Assembly (NCBI GenBank): GCA_032718475.1
Contig: JAUCBJ010002155.1
Span: forward strand, 1 to 64,000
Direction of reading: 5' to 3'
Length of the DNA: 64,000 bases
Source of the DNA: Nemertoderma westbladi
Lineage: Eukaryota; Xenacoelomorpha; Nemertodermatida; Nemertodermatidae
The position numbers and the translations under genes were made by a program. Below the pieces are notes generated by a model. That model did no database searches. It saw nothing but the letters and a program-made list of their open reading frames with translations, and was not told where the DNA came from. This document shows positions 22,405-34,705 of the stretch, piece after piece (the first letter of the stretch is position 1; each line of letters starts with the position of its first letter).

Positions 22405-23130
22405 TCAGAAAACTATTATACAGTATTATTGTTGTTGTTGAATTTCCATTGTCTTGATGAATTGCATAAATGGTCTATAAAAAACTCAATGGAAGTCAAT
22501 ATCAAGAAAACAAAAGTTCTCAAATTCAGGAATGGAGGGAGATTTGCGCACGATGATGTTTTCCACTACGATGGGAAAGATATTGAATTATGTAACCAGT
22601 ATGAGTATCTAGGAGTTATCCTACAGCCTTCATTAAGTTTTACAAAACACATTGATAGTAAAAAAGCGCAAAGCCTTTGCAGCCATTGGCTGCCTCAGTA
22701 ACATCCATCGCTGCTCCACAGAAACTGGAATACTAATATTTAACATGAAAATTGATCTCAATGGTATCCTATGCTTTCCATGAAATTGCGCTTTATTTCA
22801 CCGCTAACAACCTCAAAGAAATTGATAAAATTAAAGGCAGATATGTAAAGCGGCTCCTAAATATTCACAAAAATTCATCCACAACATTAGCTTTTAAACT
22901 GATTGGATGTCAGTCATATGTAGAATAACTCGCAACCAAGTACCCCTTTAATACGGAAGCGCTAAATGAATATCGTTCATACAGAATGGGAAGGGATCTA
23001 AACTTTGTACAGCAAAATTAACTACAAGGGCCGGCCTTCAAGTCGACAACATGGAAAAACTCAAACCAAAGATACCGCCATTTGATTACAAGGGCTAGTG
23101 CACGGCTTCCATCATAAACTGTGCACTGAC
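22405..23130 (+). pseudogene. LINE reverse-transcriptase fragment (thumb region)
   Basis: The frame at 22429-22701 reads HKWSIKNSMEVNIKKTKVL and later YEYLGVILQPSLSFTKHI, the pattern after the catalytic core of non-LTR reverse transcriptases. Downstream frames continue the homology with several shifts and stops (for example near NSNQRYRHLITRASA). Dead fragment of a third LINE family. Confidence 0.8.
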
Positions 23131-23194
23131 TTGACACCATTCCACGATATGGACAACCCTACAATTGAACACTATTGCTATTATAATTTGTGTG

Positions 23195-23385
23195 GATTTT
23201 AAAGGAGCACTTCCTCGCGATGTGGCCACACCTCCCAACTCTTTTTTTGCCTCGAGTTACAGTGGTCGGAATTCCACTGCAGACTAGAAGCAAGTTTGGC
23301 GGCGTCTCGGATTCGAACTATAATCCCATAATCTAGACCTTGCATCAGTAACCATTCGACCATATGTAATAGAGTTTTATCATGA
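23195..23385 (-). repeat. tRNA-derived SINE, minus strand
   Basis: On the minus strand an A-box-like TGGTCGAATGGTTACTGATG is followed about 35 bases later by a B box, AGTTCGAATCCGAGACGCC, then an unrelated body with an A-rich stretch. This is the layout of a pol III-transcribed SINE head. No intact tRNA cloverleaf is expected from the truncated acceptor. Confidence 0.65.
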
Positions 23386-23930
23386 ATTCGAGTCATCAGG
23401 TGTTCAGCAGTTATCTCAGTCAATAGGTAGAGTCCGAGATCTGAAACTATCTTTTAAGCTTCAATTGTCGCAACTAAAGTACTTGAACTCACGCAACCTC
23501 TCCATGTTTTAGCCTCGCAGTAAATCAGAGTGGAATTAGCACGATCTTCCTCCACATCTTTAGAAAAACTCTTTGCACAGATAATGAAATGTATGTGTAT
23601 GTATGTATACATTATACTGTACATTCGTTAGCAAAGTATTATACAGTAATATATCAGTATATAAATATATATAACAATATTGTTTATTTTACGAATATCA
23701 CTAACCAGTGTCACACTACGTTTTAAAAAATAAGAATTCTGTGTGACCCTTTATTGATTAAATATGAAGCGAGTTTGAAAGATGTCGTTCGCGACGAATA
23801 CATATTAAAATCGAGTTATATTGGTGTATATCATATTGGCTATATGATAAAAGGAATTCGTTTTACCTAGAATCGTGGCTTAGATGGGAACGGACGTTAA
23901 GTCTAGCAGATGCCTTGGTCGGGGAAGCGA
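23386..23930. other. No gene seen
   Basis: AT-rich sequence between the SINE and the zinc-finger remnant. AT-microsatellite around 23640-23680. Confidence 0.5.
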
Positions 23931-24039
23931 GCTACATAAGCTTTCGAAGTGGGAGTAAAAAAATAATGGTAATATTTGAAGAAGTTCTCAATGTGTACAA
24001 ACTTGATACAAATTGCCTGATAAAAAGGACACGAATAGA

Positions 24040-24190
24040 TTCATTTCGGCGTAAAGCCTTCGTCCAAGTGGCCAATATGGACGCCCACCAACGAATCCAC
24101 CACACGGGCGTGAAACCTTACTCGTCCAAACATTGCGGTGAATGTTATGTGCAGGGATCAAGGAAGATATATGCAACAGACCACGTGCAG
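24040..24190 (+). pseudogene. C2H2 zinc-finger remnant
   Basis: Within a 109-residue frame (23915-24244) there is RRKAFVQVANMDAHQRIH, then HTGVKPY, then CGECYVQGS. The HTGxKPY element is the classic linker between tandem C2H2 fingers. The first cysteine pair is absent and the second finger lacks its histidines, so this is a decayed or partial zinc-finger exon. A 35-codon frame at 24308-24415 contains CPLCYEQF and ETHM, another half-finger, and may be a relic of the same gene. Confidence 0.5.
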
Positions 24191-24415
24191 AAACAAAGCA
24201 TTGGCGGTGTGACGGTGTTTATTAGCTCAATGAATAAATATTGAATAAATTTCTGACGAATAATTATAACTTTCATCTTTAATCTTGTGTTTTGATTTGT
24301 GATCTCAATGGAAAGGCGAGAAACCTTGGTACGACCAAAATGTCCCTTGTGCTATGAACAGTTTTTGGCAAGCTCAAGATGTCTGGAAACCCACATGGCA
24401 TGGCGAAGACGTTAG

Positions 24416-27230
24416 ATTACGTAGAAGTCGCTTACGATAGAGTGTATGTTAATTTTGCAAGATAATTTTGTACGATATAAATTTTTTACGATATTAATTC
24501 AATATAAATTTTGACGATTACCAATTAATTCAATATTGCGATTCAATAATAATAAGCAAAACTAATAATTAATCAATTGAAACACGCGCGTGTTTTTCTG
24601 ACTTCGGTCTTATGGAATGACGTCATTTCCTGTTCCTGTCTTACACGTTGTTAGTAATAGTACTGTATTCTATTTTGTAATCCATGCCAAAGTCGTTGAC
24701 TGAGACGGTGCCAATATCGCAGTTAGCTTTGGTCCCATAGTAGTCGTGGCCCTAAAATGTAAAAATATATACAAACCAGTCAACTGTACAGTATAGTCGA
24801 CTATGAGGCAGGTAATGGATATGAATCATATGACCCTTCATTCTTTCGGGTTGAATTGTCGATTTGTCATGGTAAACATACACGGAGTCACCAAACATGT
24901 GAAAAATTTGTTACCCAATTTTTTCACAGGTTCGGTGGCGCCGTGCATGCTTACCTTGGCTTGCTACCCCACAAATTCCATTTTGATAAAAAAATATACA
25001 TTTCTTCACCGGACTCACACGTGTTTAGACAAGCTTGCCAGCCGAGAGCTGGCAATAATGGACGGATTCATTGCTATCAATATTGTTGTTGTCATAATTT
25101 ACGAGCCTATGCAGGGCAGCCTAATAACGAAAAACGAAACATTGGGCAAAGTAGGCCTACCGTCTGTACAATCTGTAAGTATGTACGCGCCTATGCAGGG
25201 CAGCCTCATAGACCCCTGTTCTCGGTAATATAATGTTGTCTCAGTGTGCAAGGTGTGCAGTAGTGGGTATAGCCGTATAGTGCTGGAGAACGAAACTTTT
25301 CGCTGAAGCCTTGATAACATGTGTATAAATGTAAATGTACAGTACGTACTGTTTCACAAACATATTCTATACCGGTATGTACTCGCTCGCTCACTCACAT
25401 AACTACTGTAGCACTACTCATAGCTCCTTATTACCGTTTAGAACTAAATGGTTATTACAGTATATGAGAGTTGCTTAAAGTCACAGGTTGTAATAATTTA
25501 CGATTATTTACAAAACTAGGAGTACGAAACCTATACAGTTTGGTTAGATCAACACACTTACATACAGATATTTCGCGCACATGTTACATACTGAACATTG
25601 GAATATATAAACTGTACTTAGGAACTTACGGTTATTTAGCTCAACACACTCACACGTCAGCTAGTGTTTGTGAATCTGGTATAAATTTATTCTAGTAATT
25701 TTTTGAAAATGGATGATTGCCATTACAAATAGCTTTAATTATATTTATTTTTATGAAACAAACATTATTGATATTCTATTTATGATAGATTTAAAAATTA
25801 TTCACGTCCTTCTGAACAAGTAACGTCAAAGTGGAACATTACTTGATCTTTTGTATCGTATAAAGTTATTTTCAATTTAATTTATATGAATTTGAACACA
25901 AAAATTAATGATTAAGGATTGTAAGATGCTCTATGGTGGTTAGGACTGACAGTGTTGACATGTTGGTGTTAATTATTTGCTTATCCGCATCTCCAAGACC
26001 AGTGTTCTAATTAATAATGCCACGCCATAATTTTGGTGCACCAAAAATAACGTACCACTATGCTTACATACTTGTATAGCACGTAGAGTGCTCCATACCA
26101 ATCAGAATAAAAAAACCCACAAAACATCACTAAGGACGAACTCATAAATGACCTTATAAAATTCGAAAATTTCAAAAAAATTTGTGATGTGGACCAAATT
26201 TTGATGTGGCAACTACATCGAAAAGTATAAATCTACTTGCCACGCCGTTCTTTTCAAAATATGTGGCCATAAATTTGGCTAATTCTCAAAAAAATAAATT
26301 GGGCAGATACATAATGTGGGTTGAACAGTTTTAAAACAATTAAAAGACATGATTAATTGAATGTGGCGAGAATAATAGAAAAAACAATGGTGTAAGGACT
26401 TTCAGCCACAAAAGGTGTTATAGTGTATTGCAGACGTTTCAATAAACAATGTTTATCTTTATCAATGCAGTACTGATTAATGTTGTACGTACACTACCGG
26501 TGCATATAGTGGACGACACGACATATAGAATTTACATTACATTCTACAGCAATATACTGTATATGCAATTTGACAAAAATATATATCGATATTCGCACAG
26601 TAATGTACAGTATACAACAAAAATTAGACAATTGGATTTATCCAATACACAGTACTTTACATTATACTGTATAAGTAATAATATACTGTACGACAACACA
26701 CATATTATTGTTACAGTAGGGGGTGAAGAACGTTGGTATCGTCAATTACGTGGTTTTGCCATGGGTAAAAATTATCCAGACAGACGTTTGATACTGTATG
26801 ATTACATCAACTCTACACTGTAGAGTGTACACACAACTTCAGTGAATTTGCTCCCCCTGATGTTTTTCCACCACAAATTTCATAATATTTGTTGTTGGTC
26901 TAGCCTCCGCTTTACTTCCTATTATTCTACAATATGGATTACGAACTACAGTAGGATAATATTCAGCAATCTTTCTTCGCTCTCCTTAAATATTGTGTTG
27001 AAAACGGCAGGAACATAAACCTGATATAAACCAAAAGGATCATGTATAAAAAAGCCGGATAAGAATATGTCTAAAGTTCTAAAGAAGTTTAGAAGCTCTC
27101 TGCGGCCAATAATTATACAATGGTAAGTAAACCAGTCGAAATTATAAACCATAACAACTACTAACATCGGTGTAACTCTTCAATCCTCTCTATGCTGCTT
27201 CTGCAACAGCAGTAACGTACTGTAGTTCTA
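24416..27230. other. No convincing gene; local duplications
   Basis: AT-rich. A duplicated segment around CCTATGCAGGGCAGCCT lies at about 25108 and 25190. The 24856-24935 stretch resembles 21938-22065. The 124-residue frame at 26449-26823 is rich in I, Y and N with no domain, and is likely chance in AT-rich DNA. Confidence 0.45.
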
Positions 27231-27380
27231 TTTAGGTGTAGTGAATACAATGAATTCTCACATCTGTTTGGAGGTTGTGGGTTCGATCCTGCATGGTGGC
27301 CAGGGCGGTATTCGTTTCTGCACGAATCCTTAAATGGTAGCTAAATGAGTTCTGGGGTTTCCTCTAGGAAGACTACAGTA
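27231..27380 (+). repeat. tRNA-derived SINE, internally deleted copy
   Basis: It contains TAGGTGTAGTG, the B box GTGGGTTCGATCC, then GGCCAGGGC and GGTAGCTAAATGAGTTCTGG. These match the better SINE at 32929-33215, but about 37 bases between the B box region and GGTAGC are missing. Confidence 0.75.
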
Positions 27381-28280
27381 CACTATTGTATTTACTACTA
27401 TTACTATTTATCTTTATTCACAACACATCCAAGAAAGAAAATCGTATAAAATTATTGGCTCTTTGAAGCATCTTAATAAATTTATTTCAGTACAAACTGG
27501 TCTCTATAATATCTTTAACATACTGTAAGTCTCCCAAATCTCTATCTGTTGTCTCCGTTCAAAGTACTTTTCTTTCTTCTTCTACATGTGACGGGATCCT
27601 GATTGGTGGGGGTTGACCTGACCTGACCGGGTTGACTTTATGACGTTCGCTACGCGTCGCCGCGTTAAGGGAATACTGACTGCCCGAAGGCTCGGTAAAA
27701 TAAGAGTTTTCTGTTGCTGGTTGTTAATAGTTATTATAGGTCAGAATATTAGTTAAAATCGAGTTATATTGGTGTTGTTATTAGTTCACCGGTAAAATGA
27801 TTACAGCACAATCAGTATTAATTACGGCTGACGGTGAAAACTGTTCATCGTCCATTATGATTAAATACCATCTGAGTTGGAATGCACATGACCGTGAATA
27901 TATGTAAAGGGGGAAATATATTGCCCGTAGGCTAACACGCTTATTGGCCTCCAATCGATACACTCTCATTGCCATGTGCTGCCCTCCAATTGGTCAGCTC
28001 ATCACCCCTGAATCTACTTCCCTTAAGGCCCGTTCACATCCAACGGAACGGTACACCGCGCAATATAATTCTGCATATACATATAAACATAATCTACAAT
28101 ATTTCTGAAAATCTTTATTTGTTAAAATTATACACTTCTTTGGGATTTAAACGAATCAGATTGCTTCATCATCAACTATAGGTCTAAATAAAATACTCCA
28201 GTTGCGCTGTCAACCAATAATACAGTACGTCAATATTACAGTGACCAGACTCCATTTATTTCTAACTGATTTCTACGGGG
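27381..28280. other. Upstream region of the LRR gene, no other gene seen
   Basis: Mixed AT-rich sequence. No core promoter can be singled out with confidence. Confidence 0.4.
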
Positions 28281-31200
28281 ATGAAACTTCAAATTATTTT
28301 CATCTTCTTCCAGTTAGTGGATCTTCTGATGATCGGTAAGTTTTCATTAAAATATAAATACCAAATATAATTATAATATTGTCAGGTCAGGTATTATACT
28401 GTATGTCATTGGTCAAGAAAACTTGCACCTCCATGCAGCATAAATGGTGGTGCCACATGTAGCTGCATTGACCCTCTTACTAACTAAGGACAAATCTGAT
28501 CCTGCAAATAGGAACCCCTTCTAAATAAGTTATATATAATTTAATAAAATATATGATACAGTAATAAAATAATAAATTATATGATGATTTCTGTACTATT
28601 TAATTTTTTTTCAAAAAAGTTTCTAGAACAAACAAATGTGTTCTAGAACAAAAATATGTATCAAAATTGATAGCTAACACATGTTCTACTGTACCTACTG
28701 TACCACCTACCTTAATGTGACCTGTGGGACCAGCCCATTATTAGTGAGGTCGGCATTTCTCTTTATCCTGCCGCTCTCTTTGTATTACAATAGCATACAG
28801 CTAACCAATGGCAATGGTCTACCCCCAGTGCGGGAAAGACAAGCTGGCTACCATTGAAATGAATAGGGGAAGGATAATATGGTGTGTTTGTGTTCCCATC
28901 CTAATGTCTGTCGTCTTGGCTCAGCTAAGCTTAAACAGAGCCACAGCCTACAATAGGGTCTTACCTAAATACACTTCCAGTGAGCCAAACAGTAGTGGCG
29001 GGTCAGCTCCAAAATGCCCATGTAGGATTTCTTCGAAAAAGGACCAATTGGTTGAGTTACGAGTTACAGTGAAAAAGTATTCATTATTAGATTTTGCTCT
29101 GAACAGGAGAAACAGATGGAATATATAGGTCATCTAATTAATTGTTTAAAGATTAGCAAACAATACAGTGTAATTGAATTGATGAAATCCATAAATAAAA
29201 CGTGAATACATAATGTAAAATCGGGATGCAAAATATAAATTTCTGCGCTAAGAAAGGGAAATTGGATACTTACTGTACAACTTGTCTGGATACAAGCGGT
29301 CCGTTTACCTTACAAAATGAAAAATAAACGTGCGAAATATAAAACAGTAGTGTCCTACTCGAACGGAACGGAACTGTCCGGGGGGGGGGGGGGGGGGGGG
29401 GTTGGAGAGGGAATGTCCGGAAATCGAAGCCTTTTTCTATCTGCCAACATCCTGGGCTTTACTTACACTCAGCCTCTATTCAATGGCTGTGATTGACAAG
29501 CCAACTTGCCTCAGAAGTTCCTTTCATGAATGCCGCAATTTATATTTGGCCATTTTGGTCGTTTTGGCGGCCAAAATGACCAAGTTAATGTTTATTGGGA
29601 TTGGGACTGTATAAGATCAAGGCCAACGTAATTACCAGGCCTGCTCACTACATTCTAGAATACCTCGATCAGCTGATATAAGAAGTCATACTTTTTAGCA
29701 AAATTATTATTGTTGTAGGGTAAAATACCATTATTTAAAAGTTATGTTACTAGAGCTGACGAAAATAAATTTAATAATCTAATATATCAAATTGAATAAG
29801 AAATACAGGGCATTACGGTGCTTTGTGTCACCTTCGTATGTTAGGCTTGCAATTCGCATAATAACCCTTTCATTACTACTAAATATTTCCCCTATCACTG
29901 CCGTGTTTTATTTAAAAAACGCGGCTTAAGTCGAATTACGATATGTAGATCGGAAAACAGATTATACTGTTCAAAAGTCTACTAATTCCTTGCAGTGGTA
30001 TTGGGTCGAAGTTGTGGCGGTGCAACTTTGATGGCAAGCCGGCATAGCATTCTTCATAGTAAATTCCATGGTGGTGACAATATGCAATGTTTCTGGCATA
30101 GCATCTCAATGTGAAGTTTCAATGTAGCAGGCCGATTAGAGTACTGTATAGTAGTGCTGTAGTTGTACATAACAGATGTCGAGTCGTCAACATGATGTCG
30201 TCGCGAAATCAAAAAATATCGCGAGTAAAATTAGCTTTAGTTTTTGGAATGAAACACAAGCTACTAACGAATACAATAGCTAGTATCATACTATATAAAC
30301 TAAAATATACAGTTATCATTTTATTGATCCTGTGATTCTCACAGTTTAAGAATAAAAGAGTGACTATTTATAATAATAAAGGAACAAAAGTGTCAGATGT
30401 GATAATTCGTTGACACACAATTACTGTATATTGCTATAGAGTGTTGTACACAGTAGATAACTATTAATCACTACTCGTTTGTAAAGCCTGTGATTTATTA
30501 AATTTAATTCGTAATCTCCAATAGCAACAATTAATAATTTATTCGGGGTACAATTAATTATATGATGGACACAAATGTGAAATTCAATATATGATTATTT
30601 ACATTTGTATTTGTATTTACAGCGAGATCTATGACATCAGAAGGAAACTTTTCCTGCAATGAAATTGGCATTTATACTGTTTGCAAATTTCAAGATGTGC
30701 CATTGGAACCGGCATGTAGGACATGGTGGGCTGGCCCCAGTCTACCACTCGCTGTCACCAATCTCACGTTTTCAATTTCCAATGATTCGGCTTATATGAC
30801 AAAGCTCACATTTCTTACAGATAATTTAATTTATTACCTTATGCGAATTACAGCAGTCCATTAATAAATCTCCTTGAATTAAACCTAAGTCACTGTTATT
30901 GGACAGAGCTTCTTGGGGAATCATTTTATGGACTTAATAAACTGGTTGACGTAAATTTCAATTACAATAATATTAGTAAGATCCCCAATTCTACCTATCA
31001 ACTAGATTCATTAAAACACCTCCAACTTCGACAAAACAAGTTTAAATCCTTAAATGACCTTAATCTACAAAAATTCCCAAATATAGAGGAAATAGACCTC
31101 AGTTACAATAGATTGAAAAACATCGAGAAAATTCCAGTAAAACTGATGAATTTAAAAACACTGAAACTTCAAGGGAACCCACTGAATGAAAAGGACATTA

Positions 31201-31665
31201 ATACTATCATAAGCTCTACTGATAGTGAATTACCATCACTTGAGTTACTTATAGTATCCGATAACGAAATCCATATAGATGTTTGTGAGTTGAATTTGGC
31301 ATCTCGTGATGAAAGATCTGATTGCGAATGGGTATTAAGGGAAACATCCATAAGTAACATTGAGATTTATCAATATATCGTAAAGCTTTGTTCTCAACAA
31401 GAAGATTCACAAGACGGTTTCATTGATAAAATGGATTCAATGTCAATTCAATTCAATTACACTTGCCTTAATTCAGAACACCAGTGCAAAAAAAACCAAA
31501 ACAAATGCGCTATTAGTTCGTGTTCTCATAATGGAAAGTGGTCGGATCTAAATGTCAGCACTTGTTCCGGTTCATCAGCAGTCGATAAAAAGGAAGTTTC
31601 AGGAGATGATAGAACAATTATGGATAATAAACTAAGGCGGCTTGCGAAAAAGGACGCTGCTGGGG
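28281..31665 (+). CDS. Leucine-rich-repeat secreted or receptor protein, two exons, frameshifted
   Basis: Exon 1 (28281-28335) starts at ATG, encodes a hydrophobic signal peptide (MKLQIIFIFFQLVDLLMI) and ends at a GTAAG donor in phase 1. Exon 2 (30623-31665) has a pyrimidine-rich acceptor in the matching phase and ends at a phase-1 donor, so more exons must follow. Exon 2 has a cysteine-containing N-terminal cap (CNEIGIYTVCKF), about five leucine-rich repeats (for example LLELNLSHC, LVDVNFNYNN, IEEIDLSYNR, LKTLKLQGN) and a cysteine-rich end (NYTCLN ... CSHNGKWSDLNVSTC) resembling half a sushi/CCP module. The frame changes once at about 30820-30843, from a 1-base loss or equivalent, so the gene is a pseudogene or the sequence has an error. 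Downstream exons, and hence membrane anchor or signalling domain, are not seen. Confidence 0.65.
29380..29401. repeat. G homopolymer, 22 bases
   Basis: Uninterrupted G run inside the intron of the LRR gene. Confidence 0.9.
30006..30062 (+). pseudogene. LINE 3' tail fragment (copy 4)
   Basis: About 55 bases with GTTGTGGCGGTGCAACTTTG and GCCGGCATAGCATTCTT match the last codons and tail of the LINE at 1650-1700. It lies in the LRR gene intron. Confidence 0.7.
30188..30318 (+). repeat. Direct repeat, pair with 31864-31990
   Basis: About 125 bases with GTCGTCGCGAAATCAAAAAA and TTTTTGGAATGAAACA are nearly identical to 31864-31990. The two copies flank the LRR exon in direct orientation. Confidence 0.85.
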
Positions 31666-31673
31666 GTAAGTAA

Positions 31674-32059
31674 TCGAATGATGTACCGGTACCACACCAT
31701 ATATACTGTATTTGTCATATTGAAAAATATCACCTCACCAGTTAATATAATATTAATATTGGTTATTTATATAGCGCTATTCTCCGCTCGGCATACTCAA
31801 ATCTCTTTTATTATCTGCGAGATATATTTATTAAATATATCTCGCGTTTGAAAATATAATAAATAATGTCGTCGCGAGATCAAAAAATATCGCGAGTAAA
31901 ATTAGCTGTAGTTTTTTGGAATGAAACATAAGCTACCAACGAATACACTAGCTAGTATCATACTGTATAAACTAAAATAAACAGTGACAAATTAAAAAAA
32001 TAACATTTTATAGTTAAACCTAGTTTCAATCCATCGGAAACTGGTATCCTGGCGCCCAC
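31674..32059. other. Post-LRR spacer with repeat copy and hairpin
   Basis: It holds the second copy of the 125-base repeat (31864-31990) and, at 31817-31846, a perfect-looking hairpin GAGATATATTTATTAAATAT plus its arm. The TATATAGCGC core near 31770 also occurs near 3830. Confidence 0.6.
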
Positions 32060-32840
32060 TAAATCCGGCACACCGTCACCCGGTGAGTTTGGCACACCAA
32101 CGCACGGCGAGTTCGGCACACTGACGTCTGGCGAGTTCGGTACACCAACATCCAATGTGTTCGACACACCGACACCTCCTGGCGAGTTTGGCACACTGTC
32201 TCCTGGCGAGTTCGGCACACTGACATCCAATGAGTTCGGCACACCGACACCCGGCAACCTACGTCCAGCGAGTTCGGAACACCGACGCCTGGCGAGTTCG
32301 GCACACCGACACCCTATGAGTTCGGCACACGGACGCCAAGTGAGTTCGGCTCATCGACACCTGGCGAGTTCGGCACACCGACATCCATTGAGTTCGGCAC
32401 ATCAACGCTTGGCGAGTTTGGCACACCGACGCCCGTTGAGTTCGACACACCAACGCCCTGCAAGTCCGGCACACTGACTCCTGGCCAGTTCGGCACACTG
32501 ACATACAATGAGTTCGGCACACCACCACCCGGCGAGTTCGGCACACCGACGCCCGGTGAGTTCGGCACATCGCGGCCCAGCGAGTTCAGCACACCGAGGC
32601 CCGGCGAATTCGGCACACTGACTGCTGACCAGTTCGGCACACTGACATCCAATGAATTCGACACACCGACACCTCCTGGCGAGTTTGGCACACTGTCTCT
32701 TGGCGAGTTCGGCACACTGACATCCAATGAGTTCGGCATACCACAACCCGGCGATTTCGGCACACCGACGCCCGGTGAGTTCGGCACACCGATGCCTGGC
32801 GAGTTTGGCACACCGATACCCGGCGAGTTCAGTACATAGG
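32060..32840. repeat. 24-bp minisatellite, about 32 copies
   Basis: The unit is close to GGCGAGTTCGGCACACCGAC plus four bases, with substitutions between copies and a few units of altered length. Since 24 is divisible by three, long frames stay open, notably on the minus strand (32314-32910, repeat PGVGVPNS). No start context, splice signal or flanking domain supports translation. It is strikingly GC-rich for this neighbourhood. Confidence 0.9.
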
Positions 32841-32928
32841 GGTATGTGTGAGTGTATAACCCTCCAATATCGCAAAAACTCAAGCACGTAAGTAAAGATT
32901 TTAAAAGCAAACTCTACATTTAAGTAAG

Positions 32929-33215
32929 GTTCCACCTTGGTGTAGTGGTTGCATTGAATTCACATCTCCTGTAGGTCGTGGGTTCGATCCTCACATGGGC
33001 CAGGGCAGTTTTCGTTTCGGCAAGAATGCTTTAAAGGGACCAGCCAGGGCGCATCTCTGCCTTGCATCCTTAAGTGGTAGCTAAATGAGTACTGGAGATT
33101 CCTCTGGGGAGTAAAGTTCTGGGGGGACCGCACTGGAAATAAGTCGTCAGACTTTGTGCGTAATCCCTGGCCTAGAGGCCTCAGAAAATTTACTTTTTTA
33201 CTTTACTTTTTACAT
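32929..33215 (+). repeat. tRNA-derived SINE, best copy
   Basis: A box TTGGTGTAGTGGTTGC and B box GTCGTGGGTTCGATCCTC are spaced as in a tRNA. A body of about 200 bases follows, with GGGACCAGCCAGGGCGC and GGTAGCTAAATGAGTACTGG, and a T-rich 3' end. Presumably pol III-transcribed and mobilised by a partner LINE. Confidence 0.85.
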
Positions 33216-34253
33216 GATTTTGGTTGCGCAGACGACTATATATTTTTTGTGGCGTTTCGAACACGGGGTCACTGAAAAATAGCGGTTTTGAAAATTTAAA
33301 GTCGAATTTCACCGATTTCAACTCGTCGAGTATGCACCAACATTTTTATTTGAGATTTTTAGTCATCTGAGCAACATATTTAGCCTCAAATATCGCCAAT
33401 CTCGCACAGAACGTCGCCAAAATTTGTTAGTCCGGCAAAAAATCCCACAAATTCGTCTAAAATAATAAATTATTCGTTGCAGGATAATATGATTCACCTA
33501 GAAAAGCCAGCAAGCAATAAGAATACCGTTCATAGTCAAACATACAGTAGTATCGTTTGGTCCCTCCCCATTCATTATTGTTAACCTATAACACATTTGA
33601 ACGGACCAGTAGTGCTAAAAATTCAATCAGCTGTCTCCCACCTAACATAGCAGTTTTCATTTTCGCTCACTCAGGGTACTGGTTTGAGGGGCAGGTTCGT
33701 TTAAAGCCAGCTTGCTGGCTTATTGTTATTTCACAAAAAATTATGCTTTGATAGGAATTTAGTTGAGGAGTTTGTTGGTTCTAGTCCAGGGAGCGGCTGG
33801 TGGTTGGTTCATCGTTTGAAGGTAATTAATCTCTATGGCGGAAATAATATGGGTGATACGAGTCATGGTAAAGGGATAACAACATGACTTAATGTAAATC
33901 GATACATCAATAATATGAGTGATACGAGTCATGGTAAAGGTATATCATGTATCATGTACTATTTTAACATTATTCAATAAGTAGAACAAATGTGATCCTT
34001 TCAATTGGAAGTAACATTGAGTAATTAATTTTAGTATACCGTAAAAGTTGGTGAAGGGCGTCACTTTTGGCTTTAGTTAGTGCAGTACCAGGTGTTTACT
34101 TTAACACAAATATGAGTTGTCCTTGTATATTTGGGTTTTATATTAAAGGTCATTGTTATTCTTATATTACAAGCAATCAAGACATTATGAAATAGACTAA
34201 AACAATTCATTTTCCAATACAATTTTGGATTTAAACAAGAAACCCATTACATT
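33216..34253. other. No gene; possible decayed LTR upstream of the BEL-like gag
   Basis: A GGGTGATACGAGTCATGGTA segment is duplicated at 33850 and 33919. The sequence just before 34254 could be an LTR end, since a TGGCGCCCGA primer-binding-like motif follows, but no second LTR was found. Confidence 0.4.
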
Positions 34254-34705
34254 TGGCGCCCGATAAAAAACTCTTATCATGTAATAGTGTTAAATTATTA
34301 ATTGTATACTGCGCACACATCAAACAATGTCGGATGCTGAGGAGTTATCCCGAAAAATTCGCTCAAGAGGCGGCGTTTGAGCCGCAGCAACAATCGCACT
34401 CAAAGACTCTGATGATGTCGAGTCTTTCAATATCGGGAGAAAAATGTCTCAGCTGTCAACCTAACAAGGCTATGTCAATCGACTGGACGAAATGGACATT
34501 GCAATTTGGTCAACTATGGACGAAGAAGATAATCAACCCGACACGCAACAATCATTAACGTACAAGGTTAGACTGACAAACGCAATAACTAAATTACTAA
34601 CTGTTACTATCAGAAACAACTTTATCAGAAACTGAAACTAGAGTAGAACAAGATACCAGTGGTGCTGAATTTGAATTACCCTCTCATGCTCATAGAAGTA
34701 GTTTT

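Noticed and set aside
26449-26823. 124-residue frame, possible gene
   Set aside because: Amino-acid make-up (I, Y, N, T) is that of random AT-rich DNA, with no domain, splice signal or upstream support.
28808-29128. 106-residue frame with a hydrophobic N-terminal segment
   Set aside because: Lies within the LRR gene intron, has no recognisable domain, and no evidence of its own promoter.
32314-32910. 198-residue minus-strand PNSPG repeat protein
   Set aside because: Only the 24-bp minisatellite keeps it open. All three minus frames are similarly open and there is no supporting signal or domain. Listed as a repeat.
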